Assembly (NCBI GenBank): GCA_018242685.1
Contig: JAFEBM010000018.1
Coordinates: 62,001 to 126,000 of the forward strand
Reading direction: 5' to 3'
Length of the DNA stretch: 64,000 nucleotides
Source: Nitrospira sp.
Lineage (GTDB): Bacteria > Nitrospirota > Nitrospiria > Nitrospirales > Nitrospiraceae
Shown here: positions 8,856 to 18,118 of the stretch, piece by piece
How positions within the stretch are numbered: the first letter of the stretch is position 1
Layout: each line of letters starts with the position of its first letter
Notes under the pieces: model-generated
The model's database searches: none
The model's input: only the letters and a program-made list of their open reading frames with translations
Told to the model about the DNA's origin: nothing
Translations under genes and position numbers: made by a program

Positions 8856-9616
8856 CGGACAGAGATCTGATTCTGAACTGCGAGAACGTGGTCGTCGACT
8901 ACGACGGGTTCAAAGCTCTGAATAATTGCAACTTCAGTGTCTACTATAACGAGCTCCGTGTCGTGATCGGACCGAATGGAGCCGGGAAAACCACGTTGCT
9001 CGACGTGATCTGCGGGAAAACCAAGCCGACCTCCGGGAAGGTCATTTTCGACAAGGGCATCAATTTAGTTGGGAAGAACGCGGAGGATATCACGAAGCTG
9101 GGGGTTGGCCGTAAGTTCCAAGCTCCTTCGATCTATAGCAACTTGTCGGTCTGGCAGAATTTGGATCTTTCAGTGAAGCGGGCGAGCAAGGGAGTTTTCT
9201 CAACATTGATGGGACGCTCGTCGCCGACAGAGCGGGAGCGCATCGATGAGACGCTGGAAACCATAGGATTATCGGACCATGTCCATGACCGTGCCGGTTC
9301 CTTGTCACATGGTCAAAAACAATGGTTGGAGATCGGGATGGTCATTTTACAGGACCCCTCCCTGCTCTTAGTCGATGAGCCGGTCGCCGGGATGAGTGAT
9401 AAGGAAACGGAGCAGACCGGTCGATTGTTGACCGCGCTGTCGGAGAAACAAGCGATCGTCGTGATCGAGCATGACATGGACTTTGTGAGACAGATCGCCC
9501 GAATCGTCACGGTGTTGGCGGAAGGCACGGTCATCTGTGAAGGGACTGTGGAGACCGTTCAAGCCAACGACCGTGTGCGAGAAATCTACTTGGGGCGGGC
9601 AAAAGTCGCTCACTAG
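8852..9616 (+). CDS. urtD: Urea ABC transporter ATP-binding protein UrtD
   Basis: 254 residues from the GTG at 8852, which overlaps the urtC stop (GTGA) and has GGAAGGGAG about 8 bases upstream. Longer in-frame starts would run deep into urtC and lack homology. ABC ATPase: Walker A GPNGAGKTT, the signature LSHGQKQWLEIGM (a degenerate LSxGQ typical of UrtD), and Walker B LLLVDEPVAGM with the H-loop IEHDMDF. It powers urea import together with UrtE. Length matches the LivG-type family. Confidence 0.94.
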   Translation: MTDRDLILNCENVVVDYDGFKALNNCNFSVYYNELRVVIGPNGAGKTTLLDVICGKTKPTSGKVIFDKGINLVGKNAEDITKLGVGRKFQAPSIYSNLSVWQNLDLSVKRASKGVFSTLMGRSSPTERERIDETLETIGLSDHVHDRAGSLSHGQKQWLEIGMVILQDPSLLLVDEPVAGMSDKETEQTGRLLTALSEKQAIVVIEHDMDFVRQIARIVTVLAEGTVICEGTVETVQANDRVREIYLGRAKVAH

Positions 9617-9640
9617 TTGTAAAACAGAAGTACAAGTCGT

Positions 9641-10375
9641 ATGGCACAAGAAACCAAACATCTGACGCTGGTGCTTGAGAATATCAATGCGTACTACGGC
9701 GAAAGCCATATTTTACGCAACGTCTCCTTTACGATCGAGCCGGGAGAAGTGGTGTGTCTGATGGGGAGAAACGGCATGGGAAAGACGACGACCTTAAAGA
9801 CCCTGACGGGTTTGCTGCCGGCACGCTCGGGAAAAATTACGTTTGATGGTTCGGATATCACTCATGATCGTACGGATCGACGGGCGAAGAAAGGGCTGGC
9901 GTATGTCCCGCAAGGCCGAGAGATCATTCCACACCTGACGGTGCATCAGAATCTGCTCCTCGGCTACTGGAATCGTCCACGTATCACCGGCGATGTGTCG
10001 GAGAAAGAAGCATTCGGTGAGGTCTATCATCTCTTTCCGAAGTTGACCCAGATTCTTCACCGGCCCGGCGGGGTGTTGAGTGGTGGTGAACAACAGCAGT
10101 TGGCGATCGGAAGAGCGATCTTGTCCAGCCCGAAGCTTCTTCTTTTGGACGAGCCGACGGAGGGGATTCAGCCGTCAATCGTCGATCAAATCGAGGACGT
10201 CATCATCGGATTCAAAAAGTCGCGCCGCTTCGCGATTCTGCTGGTGGAACAAGGGCTCCACTTTGCCGCCCGACTTGCCGAGAAGTACGTGGTGATGGCC
10301 AAGGGAGCAGTGATGGCGCAGGGTAAGAGCACGGAGTTGAATGCCGACATGGTACGGCAACATTTGACGGTATAA
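9641..10375 (+). CDS. urtE: Urea ABC transporter ATP-binding protein UrtE
   Basis: 244 residues. LivF-type ATPase that forms the nucleotide-binding pair with UrtD. Walker A is GRNGMGKTT, with the GM variant typical of UrtE; the Q-loop region is LAYVPQGREIIPHLTV, the signature is LSGGEQQQLAIGRA, and Walker B is LLLLDEPTEGIQPS, followed by the H-like loop LLVEQGLHFA. It follows urtD by 24 bases and ends the transporter block; urease genes start about 300 bases downstream on the same strand. Confidence 0.94.
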   Translation: MAQETKHLTLVLENINAYYGESHILRNVSFTIEPGEVVCLMGRNGMGKTTTLKTLTGLLPARSGKITFDGSDITHDRTDRRAKKGLAYVPQGREIIPHLTVHQNLLLGYWNRPRITGDVSEKEAFGEVYHLFPKLTQILHRPGGVLSGGEQQQLAIGRAILSSPKLLLLDEPTEGIQPSIVDQIEDVIIGFKKSRRFAILLVEQGLHFAARLAEKYVVMAKGAVMAQGKSTELNADMVRQHLTV

Positions 10376-10452
10376 GTATAGGAATAAGGGCTGGACGCAG
10401 TTTCTTGTCTTGTGGTAAATACCGACCCGTAAAAGTAAGAGTTCAATACTAT

Positions 10453-10472
10453 CGCGACAATGTTTTGTCGCG
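10453..10472 (+). promoter_or_regulatory. Inverted repeat between urtE and ureA
   Basis: CGCGACAA (10453-10460), loop TGTT, TTGTCGCG (10465-10472): a perfect 8-bp stem. The surrounding 297-base gap (10376-10672) holds no gene that I can support. No T-run follows, so this is either a weak attenuator, an mRNA-processing hairpin or an operator. The rest of the gap is AT-richer and would be the natural place for a urease promoter, but I could not identify convincing -35/-10 boxes. Confidence 0.35.
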
Positions 10473-10672
10473 TGGAACAGGGGAGAGTAACAATTCCCAA
10501 CCTAAGAGAGGTGGGGACTAGGGGTCTGGTTTTGCGAAGTCTGCCCCGTTATAACAAACACCCTTCATTTTCCCTCTCTCTGTACGCACTAAATCCAATA
10601 TCGTCATAATAATAACGACTTGTTGTATGGAATAGTTTAGTCACAAGTCCTAGGCTGACAAAGGAGGTCTTT

Positions 10673-10975
10673 ATGCATCTAAGCCCAAGAGAACAGGACA
10701 AGCTGATGATTTATGTTGCCGCTCAGCTTGCGGCCGATCGCAAGAAGCGAGGCCTCAAGCTCAACCACCCGGAAGCTGTTGCGTACATGACTGCGGCAGT
10801 GCTTGAGGGTATTCGCGATGGGAAATCCGTGGCAGAGCTCATGACCTATGGGACACAGATACTGTCTCGTAAGGATGTGATGCCTGGTGTGCCGGAGATG
10901 ATTCCTAATTTCCAGGTCGAAGGGACTTTCCCAGATGGGACGAAGCTCGTGACGGTTCATAATCCGATTCCCTAG
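10673..10975 (+). CDS. ureA: Urease subunit gamma
   Basis: 100 residues, the normal length for a separate gamma subunit. It is part of the cytoplasmic nickel urease (UreABC)3 that hydrolyses urea to ammonia and carbamate. Family blocks are [20 protein letters not shown] at the start, [21 protein letters not shown] and the C-terminal [20 protein letters not shown]. The start has a very strong ribosome site (AAAGGAGG, 5-7 bases upstream). Separated from ureB by 126 bases, an unusually long gap for ureA-ureB, in which a copy of the urtA 5' region begins. Confidence 0.95.
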   Translation: MHLSPREQDKLMIYVAAQLAADRKKRGLKLNHPEAVAYMTAAVLEGIRDGKSVAELMTYGTQILSRKDVMPGVPEMIPNFQVEGTFPDGTKLVTVHNPIP

Positions 10976-11101
10976 CCTACGTAAACGAGGGTACTCCTTG
11001 TATATGAAAGATACATGAGGAGAGCATGAAGAATTGTTTATCTTGTAGATCCTTACCATGGTCAGAAATACGACACGGTGCCCGGAAAGGAGTGACGTAA
11101 C

Positions 11102-11773
11102 ATGAAAACGAAAGTTCCGCAGGATTCCGGAGATGACAAGGAAAAACAAAGTACTTCCGAGAAAACCGGACCGTCGCGGCGGCAGTTTCTCGCGCACAGC
11201 GGGCGCGTTGCGGCAGGAATCGGAGCGGTATCACTATTGGGAAACGCGGGGCAACAGGGGATTGCATATGCTGCGAATGAGTCGCTGATCACAAGGGTCG
11301 GTGGGGCAGGAGGAGCAAAAATGAAAAAACATGACGCGCCACAGAGATCGAAAGAAGCCTTAGCGGCTGCGGTGAAAGCCGAGCTGTCCGCCCCGATCGT
11401 GCCCGGCGAGATTATGACGGTGGCCGGTGATATCGAGATCTTCAAAGGGCGTGAGACGAAAGAAGTGACGATCAAGAATGTGGGTGATCGTCCGATTCAG
11501 GTCGGTTCTCACTGTCACTTCTTTGAGACCAATCGCGCGCTGAAGTTTGATCGTGAGCAAGCATTCGGCTTCCGGCTCGCCATTCCTGCAGGCACGGCGG
11601 TTCGGTTCGAGCCGGGAGAAGAAAAAAAAGTGACGCTTGTGGCTCTTTCGGGTAACCGGCTCGCCCAGGGTGTCAACGGGTTGACCGATGGATTGTTGGA
11701 TGATCCGAAGGTCAAAGCCAAGGCTGTTTCGCTCGCTGCGGAACGCGGATTTGGAAAAGGAGGCGCACGGTGA
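11102..11773 (+). CDS. ureB: Urease subunit beta with an N-terminal Tat-type leader copied from UrtA
   Basis: 223 residues against about 100-125 for a usual UreB. The classical beta domain starts near residue 98 ([14 protein letters not shown]) and includes [18 protein letters not shown] and [14 protein letters not shown]. Residues 1-58 instead form a twin-arginine leader ([10 protein letters not shown], hydrophobic run, IAYAA) that aligns without gaps to the UrtA leader, with about 32 of 58 positions identical by my count. A second in-frame ATG at 11321 (residue 74) has an AGGAGG ribosome site and would give a leaderless protein of about 150 residues. Either or both starts could be used. The identity as UreB is certain; export is inferred. 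The stop overlaps ureC. Confidence 0.9.
   Translation: MKTKVPQDSGDDKEKQSTSEKTGPSRRQFLAHSGRVAAGIGAVSLLGNAGQQGIAYAANESLITRVGGAGGAKMKKHDAPQRSKEALAAAVKAELSAPIVPGEIMTVAGDIEIFKGRETKEVTIKNVGDRPIQVGSHCHFFETNRALKFDREQAFGFRLAIPAGTAVRFEPGEEKKVTLVALSGNRLAQGVNGLTDGLLDDPKVKAKAVSLAAERGFGKGGAR
11308..11323 (+). promoter_or_regulatory. Internal ribosome binding site and second start within ureB
   Basis: AGGAGG (11308-11313) stands 7 bases before an in-frame ATG at 11321-11323, immediately downstream of the Tat-like leader. It is at least as good as the site at 11102 (GAAAGGAG). Its position suggests that it was the original ureB start before a urtA-like leader was placed upstream, and it could still yield a cytoplasmic beta subunit. 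Confidence 0.6.
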
Positions 11774-13494
11774 AAATTTCACGCAAGCAATATGCATCCC
11801 TGTACGGTCCCACAGTCGGCGATCGTGTCCGGCTCGGCGACACGGATCTCATCATCGAAGTCGAAGAAGATCGAATCATTCCCGGAGAGGAAGCGGTTTT
11901 CGGCGGAGGCAAGACCATTCGCGACGGCATGGGGCAGTCCGCTCGGGCCACGAGCACAAGCGGCCAGCTCGACACCGTGATTACCAGTGCGCTCATCCTT
12001 GACTATACCGGGGTCATCAAGGCCGACATCGGCATCAAGGACGGCCGGATCGTCGGCATTGGTCATGCTGGAAATTCAGACCTGATGCCGAATGTCACGC
12101 CGGGCATGGAGATCGGTCCAGGAACGGAAGCGATTTCCGGCGAAGGCCGGATCATCACGGCCGGCGGTATCGACACGCATATCCACTTCATCTGTCCGCA
12201 ACAATGTTGGGAAGCGTTGTCAGCCGGGCTGACCACAATGATCGGCGGTGGGACCGGTCCTTCAAACGGGACCAGTGCCACGACCTGTACGCCTGGGCCG
12301 TGGAACATTCATCGCATGCTGGAAGCATCGGAGGGCATTCCCATCAACCTCGGTTTCTTGGGGAAGGGCAATGCGTCACGACCAGAGGGGTTGAATGAAC
12401 AAATTGAAGCCGGCGCGATCGGGCTGAAGCTGCATGAAGACTGGGGTACTACCCCGGCCGCGATCGATACCTGCTTGAGCGTCGCAGAGCGTTATGATGT
12501 GCAAGTGGCGATCCATACGGATACGCTCAATGAGGCCGGCTACATTGAGGATACCATTAGGGCCATCAAGGGGAGAGCGATCCATAGCTTCCATACCGAA
12601 GGCGCAGGCGGCGGTCACGCACCGGACATCATTAAAATTTGCGGAGAGCCGAACGTGCTGCCGTCTTCGACTAACCCCACGATGCCGTTTACCGTCAACA
12701 CGATGGACGAGCATCTTGATATGTTGATCGTGTGCCACAACCTGAACCCGCGTATTCCGGAAGACGTCGCGTTCGCGGAGTCCCGCATCCGACGTGAGAC
12801 GATTGCTGCGGAAGACATTCTTCATGACATGGGGGCGATCAGCATCATGTCATCGGACTCCCAAGCTATGGGCCGCATCGGGGAAGTCATTACCAGAACG
12901 TGGCAGACCGCCCATAAGATGAAATTACAGCGAGGGCATCTCGCCTCAGTGAGCGGCAAGTCTTCTACCCAGAACGACAACTTTCGGGCCAGGCGGTATG
13001 TGGCCAAGTACACGATCAATCCGGCCATCACGCACGGCATCGCCCATGAAGTCGGTTCGGTGGAGGTCGGAAAGATCGCCGACCTCGTGATTTGGAAACC
13101 GGAGTTTTTCGGCGTGAAACCGGAGATGGTATTGAAGAGCGGCTTCATCGCCCAGGCTCAAATGGGCGATCCCAATGCCTCAATCCCGACGCCGGAGCCG
13201 ACCATCAGCCGACCGATGTTCGGCGCATTCGGCCGCGCATTGTCCAGCACCAGTTTTACCTTCGTGTCTCAGGCGGCTGTGGATCATGAGATCCCGAAGC
13301 GACTCGGTTTGCAGAGGCGCGTGTCTGCGGTGAAAAATTGCCGCCACTTGGGGAAGCGTGATCTCAAGCTGAACGACGCGCTGCCGAAGGTTGAAGTCAA
13401 CCCGGAGACGTACGTTGTGACCGCCGACGGTGTGCCACTCATCTGCGAGCCGGCGATTGTGCTGCCGCTGGCGCAACGGTACCAATTGTTTTAA
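11770..13494 (+). CDS. ureC: Urease subunit alpha (catalytic)
   Basis: 574 residues from a GTG that overlaps the ureB stop (GTGA), with GGAGG upstream. This is the dinickel catalytic subunit. All expected ligands are visible: DTHIHF (two nickel His), [11 protein letters not shown] (carbamylated Lys and His), [22 protein letters not shown] and SSDSQAMGR (Asp ligand). The mobile-flap Cys-His is present as VCHNLNP; the usual sequence there is CHHLDP, so the second His is Asn here. Length and architecture are normal, so the enzyme should be active if matured by UreDFG. It shows no frameshift or truncation. Confidence 0.96.
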   Translation: MKISRKQYASLYGPTVGDRVRLGDTDLIIEVEEDRIIPGEEAVFGGGKTIRDGMGQSARATSTSGQLDTVITSALILDYTGVIKADIGIKDGRIVGIGHAGNSDLMPNVTPGMEIGPGTEAISGEGRIITAGGIDTHIHFICPQQCWEALSAGLTTMIGGGTGPSNGTSATTCTPGPWNIHRMLEASEGIPINLGFLGKGNASRPEGLNEQIEAGAIGLKLHEDWGTTPAAIDTCLSVAERYDVQVAIHTDTLNEAGYIEDTIRAIKGRAIHSFHTEGAGGGHAPDIIKICGEPNVLPSSTNPTMPFTVNTMDEHLDMLIVCHNLNPRIPEDVAFAESRIRRETIAAEDILHDMGAISIMSSDSQAMGRIGEVITRTWQTAHKMKLQRGHLASVSGKSSTQNDNFRARRYVAKYTINPAITHGIAHEVGSVEVGKIADLVIWKPEFFGVKPEMVLKSGFIAQAQMGDPNASIPTPEPTISRPMFGAFGRALSSTSFTFVSQAAVDHEIPKRLGLQRRVSAVKNCRHLGKRDLKLNDALPKVEVNPETYVVTADGVPLICEPAIVLPLAQRYQLF

Positions 13495-13567
13495 CGAACA
13501 GGACAGCCGGCTCGAGTATCAGTCACGAGAGATCGTGACGGGAATTGGCCGGCTGTTGTATTCTTGT

Positions 13568-14263
13568 ATGCCCCATATGAATACACCCGCATTACTTGAA
13601 GGGTTGCGGTTCATCGATACATTCTTCCCTTCCGGCGGCTATGCGTTTTCCTCGGGATTGGAAGCGGCCATCCAAGGCGGAGCGGTGAAGAATTCCGATC
13701 AGCTGGCCTGCTACGTGGAGGACCTGTTGCGTGGCGGCATGAGTCGCAGAGAAGCTTTTGCGGTAAAATGGGCGAATCAAGCCGGATCCGATGGAGATGT
13801 CTCCCTGGCTGTCGCCGTCGATCGAGAGTTGGATTCGACGAAGGTGAGTCGTGAGTCGCGAATGGCCAGTCGCCAAATGGGTCGTCAGGTCATGCGCGTG
13901 GCGGCGGATCAGCTTCGGACCAAGACGGTTCTCGGGGAGTACCGTGATGCGATAGAATCTGAACAAGCGCCCGGGCATCTGGCGGTCTGCTTTGGGCTGA
14001 CACTGGGTGTCAGTGGATGGGAACCCGAAGCGACTGTGGCGGCCTTCTTGTACCAAACGGCAATCGGGTTTGTGTCTGCCGCCATGAGATTGAGTCCGAT
14101 CGGTCAGCATGAAGGACAGCGCATACTCAGTGAATGGTTTCCACTGATCGATCGGATCAGTCGTGAAACCGACTCGGCAACAACGATGAGCTCGTGGTCT
14201 CCCATCCAAGATATCTATTCGATGCGCCACGGTCGGTTGGAGTGGAGGCTCTTCCGGTCTTGA
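13568..14263 (+). CDS. ureF: Urease accessory protein UreF
   Basis: 231 residues from the ATG at 13568; ATG 13577 is an alternative, and neither has a clear ribosome site. UreF bridges UreD-urease and UreG and gates nickel delivery. Family features are [20 protein letters not shown] near the N-terminus, then [10 protein letters not shown] and [12 protein letters not shown], and the C-terminal [18 protein letters not shown]. It follows ureC by 73 bases. No ureE gene occurs between ureC and ureF, nor elsewhere in this cluster. Confidence 0.92.
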   Translation: MPHMNTPALLEGLRFIDTFFPSGGYAFSSGLEAAIQGGAVKNSDQLACYVEDLLRGGMSRREAFAVKWANQAGSDGDVSLAVAVDRELDSTKVSRESRMASRQMGRQVMRVAADQLRTKTVLGEYRDAIESEQAPGHLAVCFGLTLGVSGWEPEATVAAFLYQTAIGFVSAAMRLSPIGQHEGQRILSEWFPLIDRISRETDSATTMSSWSPIQDIYSMRHGRLEWRLFRS

Positions 14264-14345
14264 GAATTTTTCACCATCATTCATAACGGAAAGGGAAGAG
14301 AAGGTTGATGGCAGGGCGATAGGCCCTGAACCCTTCGAGGTTGCC

Positions 14346-15017
14346 ATGCATGACATCAACAAGGAACATCGTCACGATTGGACACCCACTCAGGCAAGGG
14401 TGAAAGGCGTTCCGGTCATCGGGATCGGGGGGCCTGTGGGGTCGGGCAAGACCGCGCTCGTTGAGGCCCTCTGTCAGAGATTGCGGGATCGGTACAGTTT
14501 AGCCGCGGTGACAAACGATATTTTTACAAAAATCGACGCGGAAATTTTGACCAAACGCGCAGCCTTGCCGGTCGATCGGATTGTGGGTGTGGAGACGGGT
14601 GGGTGCCCCCACACAGCCATCCGAGAAGACGCCTCGCATAATCAAGAGGCGATCGATGACCTGCTTCGGCGCCATCCTGATGTTGAATTGATCTTTCTGG
14701 AAAGCGGAGGGGACAATCTGGCGGCGACTTTCAGCCCGGAACTCGTGGATTTCGTCATTTACGTGATCGATGTATCGGGTGGCGACAAAATTCCCCGAAA
14801 AGGCGGTCCCGGTATTACGCGGTCGGATTTTCTCGTCATCAACAAGATGGATTTGGCGCCGCATGTGCGTGCCGATCTGTCGGTTATGGATCGAGATACC
14901 CGCCGGATGCGCGGCGATCTTCCCTTCGCGTTCACCAACATCCTTTCCGGCGAAGGGCTTGATGCCGTGGCGGCCTGGCTGGAGCAGCGCATCCCGCAGC
15001 GAGCCAGGCGTTCATGA
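14346..15017 (+). CDS. ureG: Urease accessory GTPase UreG
   Basis: 223 residues. SIMIBI-class GTPase that delivers nickel to apo-urease. The P-loop is [15 protein letters not shown]; other blocks are [14 protein letters not shown], the metal-binding [18 protein letters not shown] (Cys-Pro-His) and [15 protein letters not shown], and the base-recognition motif is [10 protein letters not shown]. The short N-terminal tail contains three His ([11 protein letters not shown]), which might hold nickel weakly and partly stand in for the missing UreE; that is inference. The stop overlaps the ureD start. Confidence 0.95.
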   Translation: MHDINKEHRHDWTPTQARVKGVPVIGIGGPVGSGKTALVEALCQRLRDRYSLAAVTNDIFTKIDAEILTKRAALPVDRIVGVETGGCPHTAIREDASHNQEAIDDLLRRHPDVELIFLESGGDNLAATFSPELVDFVIYVIDVSGGDKIPRKGGPGITRSDFLVINKMDLAPHVRADLSVMDRDTRRMRGDLPFAFTNILSGEGLDAVAAWLEQRIPQRARRS

Positions 15018-15979
15018 CCGTGCCGATGCGGGAGGGACAACGAAAGAGTGGGTCTCGAGGAGCCGGCGCGTCTCCCAAACGAAAACCTTCTGGGAGAAGA
15101 AAGCCTTCTCAAAAAAGGAACGCTCCCGGACGGTTTGCGACGGAATTGGTCGGAAGGGTCGGTGAGCTTCGGCTTGACTATGCCAAGTCTGACCGCCGAA
15201 CCATCATCGCACACTCATATTTCACGACGCCCTGGAAACTGCTTCCTCCCATTTATCTTGATGATACGGGGGCCGCGTACACGCTTCTTGTCAATCCATC
15301 CGGAGGCTTGGTCGGAGGGGACCATTTGTCCATCGACATGAGTCTGGATCGAGATGCGCACGTCATGATTTCTTCTCCTTCTGCCAATCGAGTGTATCGA
15401 ACCGAAGGGAAAGTCTCCGAGCAGCACGTCAATATCACCGTCGGGCCCGGTGCAATCTTGGAATGGCTCCCCGAGCACACCATTCCGTTCGCCGGTTCAC
15501 GATTTCGGCAGATACTCCATGCCACGTTGGCGCCGGGTGCGACTCTTCTCTTGTGGGATGCCGTCGCCTCCGGGCGCATCGCCCGAGGAGAGCGATGGGC
15601 GTTTACCGATCTGGAGAACGAAATCCGTATCACAACGGCATCCGGCAGTTCTCTTTTGGAGCGATATGTCCTTGATCCGGCCACTGACTTGAGTTGCGTA
15701 GGACTTGCCGAAGAATGGAACTACGTCGCCTCCTTCTATGTGGTCAATGATGCCGTCGCGTCAGAGGTCTGGAGCGGACTGGAGTCGAAAGTCGCCGCTA
15801 TCTTGGATACCAGGCCAGGGGAAGTGTTGGGAGGTGTTTCAACACCACCCGTACCGGGCATTGCCGTCAAGGTCTTGGCTCGAACGGCTCCCGATCTCAC
15901 CTCTATGCTTGATGCACTATGGGCGGCCGTACGTGAGGGGTTGTGGGATCTGCCGCCTGTATCCTTGCGAAAATATTAA
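15014..15979 (+). CDS. ureD: Urease accessory protein UreD
   Basis: 321 residues; the ATG overlaps the ureG stop (ATGA). UreD (UreH) is the scaffold that binds apo-urease and channels nickel. The family core begins near residue 40: [28 protein letters not shown], followed by [29 protein letters not shown] and [16 protein letters not shown]. The first 38 residues are unusually basic and low in complexity ([15 protein letters not shown]), possibly a disordered extension or a sign that translation begins later. Last gene of the urea block; convergent with a desaturase gene. Confidence 0.92.
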   Translation: MTVPMREGQRKSGSRGAGASPKRKPSGRRKPSQKRNAPGRFATELVGRVGELRLDYAKSDRRTIIAHSYFTTPWKLLPPIYLDDTGAAYTLLVNPSGGLVGGDHLSIDMSLDRDAHVMISSPSANRVYRTEGKVSEQHVNITVGPGAILEWLPEHTIPFAGSRFRQILHATLAPGATLLLWDAVASGRIARGERWAFTDLENEIRITTASGSSLLERYVLDPATDLSCVGLAEEWNYVASFYVVNDAVASEVWSGLESKVAAILDTRPGEVLGGVSTPPVPGIAVKVLARTAPDLTSMLDALWAAVREGLWDLPPVSLRKY

Positions 15980-16033
15980 ACAAGCGACTCGTTCCGCTAC
16001 CAGGCCATCGGCTGTTCCGCGTTAGAGGGTTGC

Positions 16034-16912
16034 TTAGAGATTTGAAGATCTGGAATCAGCCGCATTGGCGGTACGGAGCGACCAGGCTAATCCCAGAAGC
16101 GACAGCATGAAAATCACCCATTTTGATGGATCGAAGTTATACCAGAGAGGACCGTTGCGGTAGTCGCTTTGATGGGTGTGGTGGTAGTTGTGATACCCCT
16201 CGCCGAAGGTCAGGAGTGAGACCAGCCAGCTGTCTCGACTGGAATCCGCTTGGCTGTGTGGTTGGCTTCCCCAGAGATGACAAACTGAATTGATGCAAAA
16301 GGTCGAATTCAGCACGGCAAAGGTCCGACCCACTCCGGCCAGCATGAAGCACCCGGCGCCGCCGACCCACCCAGCATAGAGAAAACCCACTACGAACGGG
16401 AGTGCCAACCCTGACAGAAAGATCGGCGTGTAGTAACGATGTTGCCACATCACAACCGGATCCTGTCGGAGCCGAGTTGCGTATTTCTCATCCGAGTAGC
16501 GCTGGTCGGAGAAGAGCCATCCGCAGTGGCTGTGCCAGAATCCTCGCTGCGCGTTGTAGGGATCTGCATCTTGGTCGCAGGCAGCATGGTGGCGGATGTG
16601 ATCGGCCCCCCATCTGAGGGCAGAGTTTTGCAGCGCCCATCCTCCCGCAATCAGGAAGCCGGTCTTGACCCAGTCGGGGCAGCTGAAACTCCGGTGTGAG
16701 ATCATGCGGTGGTACCCAACCGTAATGCCCAGTCCTGTGATGATGTAGAGGAGCGCGAACATGGTCCAATCCAGCCAGGTATATCCATAGACATATCCGA
16801 ATAACGGCACACCAATGATGGCGCTCGTGGCAATCAGGCCGAACAGCAACACCGTCACATAGACCGAGTAGGTACGCTTAAGGTCGTTGGCAGACGTTGT
16901 TGATGCGATCAT
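16034..16912 (-). CDS. Membrane fatty-acid (acyl-CoA type) desaturase
   Basis: 292 residues. Introduces a double bond into acyl chains, probably delta-9, at the inner membrane using a di-iron centre. The three histidine boxes are HRMISH (68-73), HIRHH (105-109) and HNYHH in the C-terminal third, in the spacing of type-1 stearoyl-CoA desaturases. Four or more hydrophobic helices flank them (for example VLLFGLIATSAIIGVPLFGY). It stands alone on the minus strand, convergent with ureD and divergent from the next gene, so it is probably monocistronic. The substrate form (acyl-CoA, ACP or lipid) cannot be read from the sequence. Confidence 0.88.
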   Translation of the reverse strand: MIASTTSANDLKRTYSVYVTVLLFGLIATSAIIGVPLFGYVYGYTWLDWTMFALLYIITGLGITVGYHRMISHRSFSCPDWVKTGFLIAGGWALQNSALRWGADHIRHHAACDQDADPYNAQRGFWHSHCGWLFSDQRYSDEKYATRLRQDPVVMWQHRYYTPIFLSGLALPFVVGFLYAGWVGGAGCFMLAGVGRTFAVLNSTFCINSVCHLWGSQPHSQADSSRDSWLVSLLTFGEGYHNYHHTHQSDYRNGPLWYNFDPSKWVIFMLSLLGLAWSLRTANAADSRSSNL

Positions 16913-17047
16913 TTGGGTGCTAATGCGGGAAGGGGCATGCGGTTGCGATTTACTCAGATTGAGGAGGCGTTAAGATTTCCGCCACTGTATCAGGACGATG
17001 AGAAAATAGCTACTGTGGGATGGTCGATACAAGCCCCTTGTTTGACA

Positions 17048-17077
17048 TTGACAGCGGGCAGTAGGATTTCATATACA
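17048..17077 (+). promoter_or_regulatory. Candidate sigma-70 promoter for the cupredoxin-like gene
   Basis: TTGACA (17048-17053), 18-base spacer, TATACA (17072-17077). A second TTGACA lies directly before it (17042-17047). It would give a leader of roughly 140 bases before the gene at 17226, whose ribosome site is AAGGAGG. The 313-base gap 16913-17225 otherwise appears free of genes. Confidence 0.45.
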
Positions 17078-17225
17078 TACTTGATCTGTGCCGGTCTCGC
17101 CAGCGGATGGTTGATTGTGTGTGGTAAGCAAATGTCGTTCAAGAGTTTCTACTCGGCTGATGAGAAAGGGCGGAAAGAGTAAGTCAGAGATTTAGGTCGT
17201 TGATCTATTACAAGGAGGCAGTCCA

Positions 17226-18020
17226 ATGAAGAGTGCGTTAACAATTGTATTTGGTGTGGCAGCCGTCGCGTTGGTCGCGGCGCCTCTCACCTCGTATGCG
17301 GGGGGAACGATTACCGGAAAAGTAACGTACGCTGGTAAGCCGGAGCAAAAGGAATTCCTTTTCTCAAAGTTCCCGAATCCCAAGTTCTGCCCTAAGAACC
17401 CCAACAAGAGTTTGATGGACGGGGACAAGCGGTTTCTGAAGCAGATCGAAGTAAGCAAGGACGGGGGGTTGAAGGGTGCGGTGGTTGCGGTTGTCGACGT
17501 TGAAGACAAGGCGTTCGTAGACGGCTATGCCGGAACGGAAGTCGTGGCTGCATTCTGTGAATTCCAACCGTTCAGTGGTATTGTCGTCAACACGCGACCC
17601 TTCAAGGTTGAAAACACGGATGCAGACCCCGATGATCCCAAGTCTGTTGCCGGTGTGCTGCATAACCCACACAGCTTCACGGTGAAGGGCACGACCTCGG
17701 CGACCGGGTTCAATATCGGTTTGGCCAAGAAGGGCGACAAGCTCGATAAGCCGGTGACTTTCCGTGGTGGCGCAGAAAAGGAAGGGTATTTCCGGTTGCA
17801 GTGCGACCAGCATGAGTTCATGCAATCGTTCTTCCTACCTGTGTCGAACCCACATTTTGCGGTAGTGAAGGAGGATGGTTCCTTCGAGATCAAGGACGTT
17901 CCTGCAGGCAAGCATAAAGTGGTGGCCTGGCATCCTTTCGCCGGCAAGGCCAAGAAGGTAGAGTTTGAGGTCGATGTGGCCGATGGCGGTACAGCCAACC
18001 TCAAGGCTGAGATCAAGTAA
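17226..18020 (+). CDS. Secreted cupredoxin-like protein with carboxypeptidase-regulatory-like fold
   Basis: 264 residues with a clean Sec signal peptide (cleavage after SYA near residue 25) and a strong ribosome site (AAGGAGG). Residues 26-60 resemble a carboxypeptidase-regulatory-like beta domain (GGTITGKVTYAGKP). The second half has a type-1-copper-like ligand set: HNPH (146-149), then CDQHEFM (Cys193, His196, Met199), followed by NPHFAVVKEDGSFEIKDVPAGKHKVVAWHP. This CDxHxxM arrangement is common in periplasmic plastocyanin-like proteins, where a Trp usually replaces the Phe here. It may be a periplasmic electron carrier or copper-holding protein. Single gene with its own promoter and terminator, suggesting strong independent expression. 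Confidence 0.65.
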   Translation: MKSALTIVFGVAAVALVAAPLTSYAGGTITGKVTYAGKPEQKEFLFSKFPNPKFCPKNPNKSLMDGDKRFLKQIEVSKDGGLKGAVVAVVDVEDKAFVDGYAGTEVVAAFCEFQPFSGIVVNTRPFKVENTDADPDDPKSVAGVLHNPHSFTVKGTTSATGFNIGLAKKGDKLDKPVTFRGGAEKEGYFRLQCDQHEFMQSFFLPVSNPHFAVVKEDGSFEIKDVPAGKHKVVAWHPFAGKAKKVEFEVDVADGGTANLKAEIK

Positions 18021-18045
18021 GTTTGTTTAATCCTGCACTCGTAAC

Positions 18046-18080
18046 CGAAGGGCAGCGGAACCCCCGCTGCCCTTCGTGTG
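18046..18080 (+). terminator. Rho-independent terminator after the cupredoxin-like gene
   Basis: CGAAGGGCAGCGG (ending 18058) pairs perfectly over 13 bp with CCGCTGCCCTTCG (18064-18076) across a 5-base loop, followed by a T-rich stretch (TGTGTTGTCTCTT). It lies 25 bases after the stop codon. Because the following gene is convergent, it may work in both directions. Confidence 0.8.
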
Positions 18081-18118
18081 TTGTCTCTTACGAGTCGGCG
18101 ACAGATTGTGGTTCGTTT

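Noticed and set aside
16913..17182. 89-codon frame between the desaturase and the cupredoxin-like gene
   Set aside because: No ribosome site or family pattern; it overlaps a better-supported promoter.
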